From: VGEM01 sp033764265
Lineage (GTDB): Bacteria > Pseudomonadota > Alphaproteobacteria > Rhodospirillales > Rhodospirillaceae
Length of the DNA stretch: 12,587 nucleotides
Reading direction: 5' to 3'
NCBI GenBank assembly: GCA_033764265.1
Contig: JANRJB010000297.1
Coordinates: 1 to 12,587, forward strand
Position numbers and translations under genes: made by a program. Positions within the stretch are counted from its first letter, which is position 1; each line of letters starts with the position of its first letter. Below the pieces are notes generated by a model. The model had not been told where the DNA came from and searched no databases. It saw only the letters and a list, made by a program, of their open reading frames with translations. Of this stretch, positions 6,509 through 12,587 are shown piece by piece.

Positions 6509-7860
6509 GACTGCCGTCGCCCCGCCTGTACTGGCGCATGGCGCTGTACATCGGCACCGCGATCGCCCTATTCCTGATCCTGGGCGCGGCCAGCCTGGTG
6601 CTGGTGGCCTCGCAGGAACTGGCCAACTACACCGCGGCCCGACAGGGCACGCTGGCCGAAGACGCCGCCTCCGCGCTGGCCGGCGGCGGCCGTCCGGCGC
6701 TGGAACGTTGGCTTTCCGAGGAAGCCGACATCCCGTCCGACGTCACCGTGTTCGTGCTCGACCGCGACAGCCGCGACATCCTGGGCCGCGAGGTGCCGGC
6801 GGCCTATGCCGACTTCATCGCCCGCTTCGCCGTCGGTCAGGGCGAACGGCACGTGCCGAACCTGCAGCCGCTGCGGCTGGCGCCGCAGCTGATCGCGCCC
6901 GACGGCGCGGTCTACGCCTTTGTGGTGATGCCGAGCCGCTTCCAGGTGTGGGGCAGCCCGGCGGTGGCGCTCGGCATCGCGGTGGCCGCGGCCGTGGTGA
7001 TCGCCACCGTGGCCTGGCTGATCGCGCGCGCGTTCGGACGGCCGATCGGCGAGCTGCAGCGCGCCGCGCGCGAACTGTCGCTCAGCCACTTCGGCGCGCG
7101 CGTGCCGGCCGCGATCACCAACCGCCACGACGAGCTGGGCGCGCTGGCGGCCGACTTCAACGTCATGGCCGAGCAGATCGCCGCCCTGGTCGCCAGCCGC
7201 CAGCGCCTGATGCGCGAGCTGTCGCACGAGCTGCGCTCGCCGCTGGCCCGCATGCAGGCCGCCGTCGCGCTGGCCGCCCAGCGTGGCGCGCTCGACGGCG
7301 CCGACCGCGCCCGGCTTGAACAGGAAGTGGTGCGCATGGACCGCATCATCGGCGACCTTTTGCGCTTCTCGCGGCTCGACGCCGCGCCGGACATGACGCG
7401 CAGCCTGTTGCGCGTCGACGACCTGTTGGCCGAACTGGCCGGCGACGAGGAAGTCGAGGCCGCCAGCAAAGGCTGCACCGTGATCGTGCGCGCGCCGCGC
7501 GGCCTGACCGCCGTCGGCGACCGCGAGCTGTTGCGCAGCGGGTTCGAGAACATCGTGCGCAACGCCATCCGCTACTCGCCGCCGGGCGCGGCGGTGGAGG
7601 TCGAGGCCGTCGCCGGGCCGGGCGGGATCGAGGTGGCGGTGATGGATCGCGGCCCCGGCGTACCGGCGGCCGACCTTCACCGCATCTTCGAGCCGTTCGT
7701 GCGGGTGAGCGGCGCAACCAACGACGGCGCCGGAACCGGCCTGGGATTGGCCATCGCCAAGCGCGTCTTCGAGGCCCATGGCGGCGGGATCAGCGCCGCC
7801 GCACGCGACGGCGGCGGGCTGATCGTGCGGGTGACTCTGCCGGCCGTCGAGTTGACCTGA
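6505..7860 (+). CDS. Sensor histidine kinase (CpxA-like)
   Basis: 451 residues, starting with GTG inside the regulator's stop (GTGA overlap), so translation is coupled. Order: a short cytoplasmic start, membrane span 1 (about 13-35), a periplasmic sensor region (about 37-150), span 2 (about 152-174) and a HAMP linker (about 175-228, GRPIGELQRAARELS). The dimerisation box RELSHELRSPLARM follows with phosphorylated His241. The ATPase domain has N-box Asn353 (RNAIRYSP), DRGPG at 381-385 and GTGLGLAI at 410-417. All catalytic motifs are intact. The HELRSPLARM box and HAMP spacing resemble CpxA, but the periplasmic part is not obviously CpxA-like and no cpxP or other envelope-stress gene is adjacent, so the signal is unknown. 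The gene ends 11 bases before the convergent transporter's stop. Confidence 0.94.
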   Translation: MRLPSPRLYWRMALYIGTAIALFLILGAASLVLVASQELANYTAARQGTLAEDAASALAGGGRPALERWLSEEADIPSDVTVFVLDRDSRDILGREVPAAYADFIARFAVGQGERHVPNLQPLRLAPQLIAPDGAVYAFVVMPSRFQVWGSPAVALGIAVAAAVVIATVAWLIARAFGRPIGELQRAARELSLSHFGARVPAAITNRHDELGALAADFNVMAEQIAALVASRQRLMRELSHELRSPLARMQAAVALAAQRGALDGADRARLEQEVVRMDRIIGDLLRFSRLDAAPDMTRSLLRVDDLLAELAGDEEVEAASKGCTVIVRAPRGLTAVGDRELLRSGFENIVRNAIRYSPPGAAVEVEAVAGPGGIEVAVMDRGPGVPAADLHRIFEPFVRVSGATNDGAGTGLGLAIAKRVFEAHGGGISAAARDGGGLIVRVTLPAVELT

Positions 7861-7871
7861 CCTGACGCGCG

Positions 7872-9245
7872 CTACACCGGCCGGCCGGCGGCCAGTTGAG
7901 GATCGGCCGAGTCCATCTTGGCGCGCGTCAGGCCGTAACCGGACATGATCGCCACGCAGGCGAGCGCGGCCAGGCCCGGCACGACGCAGAAACCCAGATA
8001 GATCGCGGTGAGCGCGCTGTCGGGCTGGGTCGCCGGCCCGTCGGGCGTGCGGGCCGGCGCGCCGGCCACGTAGCCCATGGCCGACAAGAGGAAGCCGATG
8101 CCGGCCGTGCCCAGCGCGCCCGAGACCTTGTCGATGAAGCTGACCGCGCCGGAGAACATGCCCTCGCGGTCGAGGCCGGTCTTCAGCTGGTCGTAGCGGA
8201 TGACGTCGGCCAGCAGCGAATAGGCCAGCAGCACCGCCCCGCCCATGCCGATGCCGACCACGAAGTTGCGCGCCACCACGATCGCCAGCGGTTCGTGCGG
8301 GCCGGACAAGAGCCAGCTGAGATTGAGCAGGCCGTACACGATCAGGCTGGCCATGTAAGCCTTCGGCTTGTCGATGCGCTTGGCCAGCCACAACCACAAC
8401 GGCACCGAGACCAGGTTGCCGGCCACCTTGGCCATGTAGAAGGTGCCCAGCCAGTAGTCCGACACCGCCAGCACGTGGCGCGAAAAGTACGCGGTACTGA
8501 CCACCACCGTGGCCACGCCGATCTGGAACACGATGTGCGTGCCGACGATGCGGGCGAAGTCGCCATCGGCGAAGGCCAGCTTGAGCGAGTTGAGCCACGA
8601 GCCGCCGGCGCTTCGCCGCGGCGCGGCCGCCGTGCGCCGCTCGGTCAGCCAGGCGGCGCTGATCAGGCAGCAGGCCAGCACGATCAGCCCCAGCACCAGG
8701 CCCATGATGCCGTGCGCGTCGCGGTCGCTGCCCCAGGTGGCGAGCAGCCACGGCGCGACGGTGGCGGCCATCAACAGCCCGAGCGAGCCGCCGTAGACGC
8801 GGAACGACATCAGCGTCGAGCGGGCGTGATAATCCTCGATGATCTCGGCGCCGATGGCGGTGTAGGGCACCACGAAGAAGGTATAGGCCAGGCTGTGCGC
8901 CAGCAGCATCACCAGCATGTAGCCGGCCAGAGCGTTCGCCGACAGGGCCGGCGGATTGAACAGCGCCGCCGTCATCAGCGGCAGGACCAGCGCGCCCGCG
9001 ATCAGGTACGGCCGCCGCCGGCCCCAGCGGCTGCGGGTGCGGTCACTCAGATAACCGACCAGCGGGTCCTCGACCGCGTCGACCAGCTTGGTGACGGCGA
9101 GTATCGTGCCCGCCACGCCGGCGGCAATGGCCAGGTCGTCGGTCATGAAGCGCAGCAGGAGCACGTTGACCACCTGCAGCCCGGCGGCGTAGCCGATGGC
9201 GCCCAGGCCGTAGGCCAGTTCGGTGCGGCTGACGGCGAGCTTCAT
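7872..9245 (-). CDS. GPH-family (MelB-like) cation symporter of the major facilitator superfamily
   Basis: 457 residues with about twelve hydrophobic segments, typical of the glycoside-pentoside-hexuronide:cation symporter family. The N-terminal signature is complete: Asp56 and Asp60 in LVDAVEDPLVGYLSDRT, matching the cation-site aspartates of MelB, followed by RSRWGRRRPYL in the first cytoplasmic loop. The middle and C-terminal halves keep the family pattern (SLLADVIRYDQLKTG, GAVSFIDKVSGALG). Classical members import sugars with Na+ or H+, but many of this type sit in catabolic clusters for other compounds, so the substrate is not assigned. Its ATG overlaps the monooxygenase stop by 4 bases (ATGA), implying translational coupling and a role in uptake of the same substrate or export of a product. 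Confidence 0.9.
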   Translation of the reverse strand: MKLAVSRTELAYGLGAIGYAAGLQVVNVLLLRFMTDDLAIAAGVAGTILAVTKLVDAVEDPLVGYLSDRTRSRWGRRRPYLIAGALVLPLMTAALFNPPALSANALAGYMLVMLLAHSLAYTFFVVPYTAIGAEIIEDYHARSTLMSFRVYGGSLGLLMAATVAPWLLATWGSDRDAHGIMGLVLGLIVLACCLISAAWLTERRTAAAPRRSAGGSWLNSLKLAFADGDFARIVGTHIVFQIGVATVVVSTAYFSRHVLAVSDYWLGTFYMAKVAGNLVSVPLWLWLAKRIDKPKAYMASLIVYGLLNLSWLLSGPHEPLAIVVARNFVVGIGMGGAVLLAYSLLADVIRYDQLKTGLDREGMFSGAVSFIDKVSGALGTAGIGFLLSAMGYVAGAPARTPDGPATQPDSALTAIYLGFCVVPGLAALACVAIMSGYGLTRAKMDSADPQLAAGRPV

Positions 9246-10345
9246 GCCGCCGCCGATGGCCGTGAGCCTTTGGCCGCCATCGCCGCGCGCAACGCAGGCA
9301 GCAGCGTGGCGCCGAACTCGGCCGGATAGCGGCGCGGATCGTAGCCGGCCAGGATGAAGCGGCGCACACCGGCGTCGTAGTACTGCATGACCGTGTCGGT
9401 GATCTGCGCGACGGTGCCGACCATGCAGTTGGACACCGGTCGGCCGACCGGCACCTTGGAGAACGCGGTGAACACGCAGCCGGCGCGGCTGCCCTCGGCG
9501 GCCTGGGCGACCGCGCGGTCGATTGCCTGCTCGCGGCTTTCGCCGGGCTGGCGGACCAGCTTGCCCTGACCGTCCTGTTCCTCGACCAGATGGCGCAACA
9601 GGCCGTGCGCGTTGGCCCAGGCCTGGTCCTCGGTGTCGCCCAGCACGACGCGGATCGACAGCAGGAACTCCAGCGTGCGCCCGTGCCTGGCCGCCAGCGC
9701 GCGGGCGCGGCCGATCAGTTCGCGGATTTTCGGTACCGGCCCGCCGCCAAGCGCATACACATCGGCCACCTCGGCGCCCATTTCGAGCGCCTTATCGGAC
9801 GAGCCGCCCCAGAACACCGTCAGGCCCGGACGCTGCACCGGCTTGACCGCCGCGAAGCCGCGGTTGAAGCGGTAGAACGGACCGGCGTGGTCGAACGGCT
9901 CCTCGCTCGCCCAGATGCGTTTCATGACCGCGACGTACTCGCGGCTGCGTTCGTAGCGCACCTCTTTGGTCAGGAAGTCGCCGTCGGATTCCATTTCATG
10001 GTCGCTGCTGCCGGTGATGATGTGCACGCCGGCGCGCCCGCCGCTCAGCCGGTCGATGGTGGCCAACATGCGCGCGGTCATGGTCGGCGCGACGAAGCCC
10101 GGCCGGTGCGCGATCATCATCTTCAGTTTCGTGGTGTGCGCGGCCACCCACGCGGCAATCGGCATGCTGTCCGGGTAGGTGGCCGAGTTGGCGATCAGCA
10201 CCCGGTCGTAGCCCGCCGCTTCGTGCGCCTGCGCGCAATCGCGGATCAAGTCGGTGTCGAACTCCGACAGCGGATGGGCGTAGACCTCGGAATAGAAGCG
10301 GTGCGGCAGGATGCCGATGATTTCTGGGGTTGCATCGTGGGTCAT
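9242..10345 (-). CDS. LLM-class flavin-dependent monooxygenase, SsuD-like
   Basis: 367 residues of the luciferase-like bacterial monooxygenase family (TIM barrel, FMNH2 plus O2). The similarity is to the alkanesulfonate monooxygenase SsuD: HRPGFVAPTMTARMLATIDR, LSGGRAGVHIITGSSDHEM, DGDFLTKEVRYERSREYV and TVFWGGSSDKALEMGAEVADVY follow the SsuD order closely. Compared from memory with E. coli SsuD, the positions of Cys54 and His228 do not look conserved, so the substrate may differ from simple alkanesulfonates. The start is the ATG at 10345, with GAGG seven bases upstream; the open frame runs to 10435 but that extension (Arg/Ala-rich) overlaps the preceding gene and is not protein-like for this family. 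It lies 22 bases after the dioxygenase and overlaps the transporter by 4. A separate flavin reductase is needed; none is in the window. Confidence 0.9.
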   Translation of the reverse strand: MTHDATPEIIGILPHRFYSEVYAHPLSEFDTDLIRDCAQAHEAAGYDRVLIANSATYPDSMPIAAWVAAHTTKLKMMIAHRPGFVAPTMTARMLATIDRLSGGRAGVHIITGSSDHEMESDGDFLTKEVRYERSREYVAVMKRIWASEEPFDHAGPFYRFNRGFAAVKPVQRPGLTVFWGGSSDKALEMGAEVADVYALGGGPVPKIRELIGRARALAARHGRTLEFLLSIRVVLGDTEDQAWANAHGLLRHLVEEQDGQGKLVRQPGESREQAIDRAVAQAAEGSRAGCVFTAFSKVPVGRPVSNCMVGTVAQITDTVMQYYDAGVRRFILAGYDPRRYPAEFGATLLPALRAAMAAKGSRPSAAA

Positions 10346-10367
10346 GGCGGCCTCGCGTCGGTCCGGG

Positions 10368-11312
10368 TTACGCCGCGCCGCGCAGCGCGCTCGCGGCCGC
10401 GCCCGGCAAGCGGACCGAGAGCGTCTCGGCCACACCCTGGAAGGCCCGCAGCGTGCGCCGGCGCGTGGGATCGATCGGCGGGCGCATGTGCTGCAGGCCG
10501 ACGTTGTCCCAGATCACCAGATCGCCGGTGCGCCACAAGTGCTCGTAGATGAACTCCGGCCGGTAGGCGTGCGCGAACACGGTCTTCAGGATCTCGTCGC
10601 TTTCGTCTTTCGCCAGGCCGACGATCGACGAGGTGAAGTTGGGGTTGACGTACAGGCAGCGCCGGCCGGTGTCGGGATGCGCCAGGATCACCGGGTGCGA
10701 TGCCGACGGCGCGGCGGCGATGTTGGCGCCGTCGGCCGAACGATAGCGCGAGGAATCGTGGATGGCGTACAGCCCGTCCAGCGCCTGGCGCGTTTCGCGC
10801 GGCAGGGCGTCGAGCGCGGCGTACATATCGCAGAAAAAAGTGTTGCCGGCGCCCTGCTCGAAGTCGAGCGCTTCCAGGCAACTGATGGTCTTCAGCCGCG
10901 GCATGTCGGACTGGTCGTTGTGCCACTCCAGCTCGCGGTTGCCGAGCCCGCCCAGCTTCTTGCCGTCCTCCTCGACGTTCGACAGGTTGTAGCGCGTGCC
11001 GATCTCGGCCGCGCCGCCCTCCAGGTATTCCGGCACCAGCTTGGCCAGGCGGGCGTAGTGCGCCTTGACCTCCGGCGTCTCGGCGCACAGCGTGCCGAAG
11101 CGCCGGAAATAGGCCGTGATCTCGTCGTCGTCGGGCGCGACATGACCGCGGCTGACCAGCACGTGATGCTGGCCCAGCGCGCGCTTGACCGCCGCCACCG
11201 CCTCGTCCGACGGGCGCCGGAAATCCAGCCCCTCCAGCCGCGCGCCGAACGGCACGAAGGTTTCAACCACGCGCGGAATGTCGGTCCGGGATGCAGACTT
11301 GGAAGCGTTCAT
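10368..11312 (-). CDS. TauD/TfdA-family Fe(II)/2-oxoglutarate-dependent dioxygenase
   Basis: 314 residues. Family members hydroxylate taurine, 2,4-D, sulfate esters and other acids using O2 and 2-oxoglutarate. The iron ligands are present: His131 and Asp133 in ELEWHNDQS, and the distal His275 in VGLQHMRPP, followed by PTRRRTLRAF, where Arg286 or Arg289 should bind 2-oxoglutarate. The early LVSRGHVAPDDDEITAYFRRFG and the central VNPNFTSSIVGL are also family-like. The start is the ATG at 11312, with AGAGGA eight bases upstream. The frame stays open far upstream through the repeat element and an out-of-frame part of the next gene, but that extension is not coding. TauD-like enzyme plus SsuD-like enzyme suggests sulfonate use, but the substrate pocket cannot be read and the family is broad. 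Confidence 0.92.
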   Translation of the reverse strand: MNASKSASRTDIPRVVETFVPFGARLEGLDFRRPSDEAVAAVKRALGQHHVLVSRGHVAPDDDEITAYFRRFGTLCAETPEVKAHYARLAKLVPEYLEGGAAEIGTRYNLSNVEEDGKKLGGLGNRELEWHNDQSDMPRLKTISCLEALDFEQGAGNTFFCDMYAALDALPRETRQALDGLYAIHDSSRYRSADGANIAAAPSASHPVILAHPDTGRRCLYVNPNFTSSIVGLAKDESDEILKTVFAHAYRPEFIYEHLWRTGDLVIWDNVGLQHMRPPIDPTRRRTLRAFQGVAETLSVRLPGAAASALRGAA

Positions 11313-11334
11313 CGGCTGTGTCCTCTTTCTTGTT

Positions 11335-11349
11335 CGAGCGATCCGCTCG
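11335..11349. other. Short hairpin in the dioxygenase leader
   Basis: CGAGCG (11335-11340) pairs with CGCTCG (11344-11349) across a 3-base loop, 23 bases upstream of the dioxygenase start and just upstream of its ribosome-binding site. It could influence translation or mRNA stability. It is too short to assign a role. Confidence 0.3.
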
Positions 11350-11369
11350 CAACTCATTTCGCTTAACCT

Positions 11370-11495
11370 AAAACTCCCCCTCACCACCTCGCTCCCGCCT
11401 TCGCCAAAGCTTCGGCGGGCTTGCCGCTCGGCACCCTCGCCCGTCATGCCGAAGGCGTGCAAAGCACGACGGAGAGGGTTGGGGTGAGGGGTTTT
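11370..11495. repeat. Dispersed intergenic repeat with imperfect terminal inverted repeats (MITE/REP-like)
   Basis: The element begins AAAACTCCCCCTCACC (11370-11385) and ends GGTGAGGGGTTTT (11483-11495), the inverse complement with small gaps. The inverted ends extend inward as CACCTCGCTCC against GGAGAGGGTTGGGGTG. Internal hairpins include CCCGCC/GGCGGG (11394-11399 with 11414-11419) and CGTGC-AAA-GCACG (11456-11468). Read on the minus strand it translates to the TPHPNPL-type string commonly seen when annotators over-call intergenic repeats of Pseudomonadota. It lies between the ThDP enzyme and the dioxygenase genes. Only one copy is in the window, so its dispersed nature is inferred. Confidence 0.65.
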
Positions 11496-11509
11496 CGTGC
11501 GTCCGGCTT

Positions 11510-12587
11510 TCACACCGGCCGGTCGCCGGCATTCACCTTCAACGTGCGGCTGTCGACGCCCGGCAGCATCCGCGCCGGGTCGCGCGTCACCACCACGTCC
11601 AGCACCAAGGGCACGCTGCGCGGCGCCATGGCATCGGCCAGCGCGCCGGCCAGATCGCCGGGCTTGACGATACGCCGGGCCTCGCAGCCGTAGGCGCGCG
11701 CCACGTTGGCGTAGTTGATTTCCAACAGGTCGCTCGACTGGTAGGCGGCCGGGCCGTACACCGAATGCTGCAGCGCTTTCACGTAACCCGACGCGGCATT
11801 GTTCAGGACGATCAGCGTGAAGGCGGCCTTGGCCCGGCACGCGGTTTCCAGGTCGCCGGCCGCCATGTTGAAGCCGCCGTCGCCGGTCAGCCCCACCACC
11901 ATGCGCCCCGGCGCGGCCAACTGCGCGCCCAATGCGCCCGGCAGGCCGTAGCCGATCGAGGCCATGCCCCGGTCGGCGATGAAGCCGCGGCCCGCCCGCT
12001 TGGTGTCGAACAGCAGCCCGCCCCAATGACTGGCGAAGCCGCCGTCAGCCACCAGGATGCCGTCGTCGGGCATGGCCGTGTTCAATTCGCCGATGATGCG
12101 CGCGACGTTGATCGGCGTTTCGGCGCTGGCATAGCGCGGCGCGGCGTCGGCGCGCCATTTGGCGTGAGCGGCGGCCGCAGCCGCGGCGTGCCCGCTGTCG
12201 GCGCGCGCGGGCAGCGCGGCAGCCAGGTCTTCCAGGCCCAGGCGCGCATCGCCCCACAACGCCACGTCGGTGCGCGCCCAGCGGCCGATCTCGGTCACGT
12301 CGATGTCCAGGTGAATCAGCGGCACGCCCGCGGGCGGCAGGGTATAGCGCTTGGTGGCGATCTCGCCCAGTTTGCAGCCGACCACCAGGATACAATCGCT
12401 GGCGGCCATCAGGTCGTTGGCGATGCGGCTGAAGCGGCCGAACAGCCCGACCGACAGCGGGTGCGTGCAGGCAATCGCGCCCTTGCCGCTCAGGGTGTGC
12501 GCCACGGGTATGCTGCGCTTCTCCGCCAGCGCCAACAGCGCCGCGCACGCGCCAGACAGGTGTATGCCGCCGCCGGCCAGGATCAGC
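11510..12587 (-). CDS. Thiamine-diphosphate-dependent enzyme (acetolactate-synthase-like), partial, 5' end outside window
   Basis: 358 residues are present, from the window edge to TGA at 11510; the reading frame stays open to base 12586 and the visible start-like codons are internal. The first residues (LILAGGGIHLSGA, then PVAHTLSGKGAI) are the central domain of acetolactate-synthase-type enzymes. The C-terminal ThDP-binding domain has ADRGMASIGYGLPGALGAQLA, then GLTGDGGFNMAAGDLETA and IVLNN, the metal/diphosphate motif GDG...NN. The catalytic glutamate lies in the missing N-terminal domain. Such enzymes include acetolactate synthase, benzoylformate decarboxylase, oxalyl-CoA decarboxylase and sulfoacetaldehyde acetyltransferase. 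The C-terminal VTRDPARMLPGVDSR suggests a catabolic paralogue rather than biosynthetic IlvB, but that is tentative. It is upstream in the same direction as the dioxygenase, monooxygenase and transporter, though a 197-base gap with a repeat intervenes. Confidence 0.9.
   Translation of the reverse strand, partial: LILAGGGIHLSGACAALLALAEKRSIPVAHTLSGKGAIACTHPLSVGLFGRFSRIANDLMAASDCILVVGCKLGEIATKRYTLPPAGVPLIHLDIDVTEIGRWARTDVALWGDARLGLEDLAAALPARADSGHAAAAAAAHAKWRADAAPRYASAETPINVARIIGELNTAMPDDGILVADGGFASHWGGLLFDTKRAGRGFIADRGMASIGYGLPGALGAQLAAPGRMVVGLTGDGGFNMAAGDLETACRAKAAFTLIVLNNAASGYVKALQHSVYGPAAYQSSDLLEINYANVARAYGCEARRIVKPGDLAGALADAMAPRSVPLVLDVVVTRDPARMLPGVDSRTLKVNAGDRPV

Noticed and set aside
6568..8751. 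A 727-codon open frame on the minus strand across the kinase and the transporter
   Set aside because: It lies opposite the kinase and out of frame with the transporter; composition is Arg/His/Gly/Ala repeats typical of a shadow frame.
11456..11468. A stand-alone terminator or CRISPR-like repeat (CGTGC-AAA-GCACG)
   Set aside because: The hairpin is internal to the 126-base repeat element; there is no array of spaced copies.
10368..12026. A 552-residue fused protein ending in the dioxygenase
   Set aside because: The N-terminal part is an out-of-frame reading of the ThDP gene plus the intergenic repeat; the true dioxygenase start at 11312 has a good ribosome-binding site.

Overview
The window is high-GC chromosomal DNA (visibly about two thirds G+C) with densely packed bacterial genes. 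The gene content (PII/AmtB with a sigma-54 type promoter, a TorF-like outer-membrane porin, CpxRA-like regulators, TauD- and SsuD-like oxygenases) points to a Gram-negative member of the Pseudomonadota, probably beta- or gammaproteobacterial. No rRNA, tRNA or other phylogenetic marker is present to settle the lineage. I see no phage genes, insertion-sequence transposase, CRISPR array or RNA gene.

Layout: (1) bases 1-1704, plus strand: the C-terminal part of a formylglycine-generating-enzyme-like (SUMF1-fold) protein without the catalytic cysteines, then an aldo/keto reductase 18 bases downstream. A perfect 14-bp inverted repeat separates this pair from the next, convergent block. (2) 4297-1826, minus strand: TorF-like porin, PII protein (glnK/glnB type) and ammonium channel amtB in one probable operon. 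A GG-N10-GC sigma-54 promoter (4371-4387) and a near-consensus IHF site (4408-4420) lie in an AT-rich 335-base leader. (3) 5586-4633, minus strand: an unrecognised polytopic membrane protein with many acidic and histidine residues in or near its membrane segments, ending in a clear hairpin terminator. (4) 5780-7860, plus strand: a CpxR-like response regulator and its sensor kinase, overlapping by 4 bases and divergent from the unknown membrane protein. (5) 12587-7872, minus strand: a thiamine-diphosphate enzyme (5' end outside the window), a dispersed-repeat type intergenic element, a TauD/TfdA dioxygenase, an SsuD-like flavin monooxygenase and a GPH-family transporter. The last three are tightly spaced (22 bases, then a 4-base overlap).

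How the parts work together: block 2 reads as a nitrogen-limitation module in which the outer-membrane barrel is tied genetically to inner-membrane ammonium uptake and its PII regulator. Block 5 looks like a small catabolic cassette: import by the transporter, oxidative attack by a 2-oxoglutarate/Fe(II) dioxygenase and an FMNH2-dependent monooxygenase, and C-C bond chemistry by a ThDP enzyme. Its substrate cannot be read from the sequence; a sulfonate or a similar xenobiotic or secondary compound is a guess. The most promising unexplained items are the 317-residue membrane protein and the block 5 gene combination.
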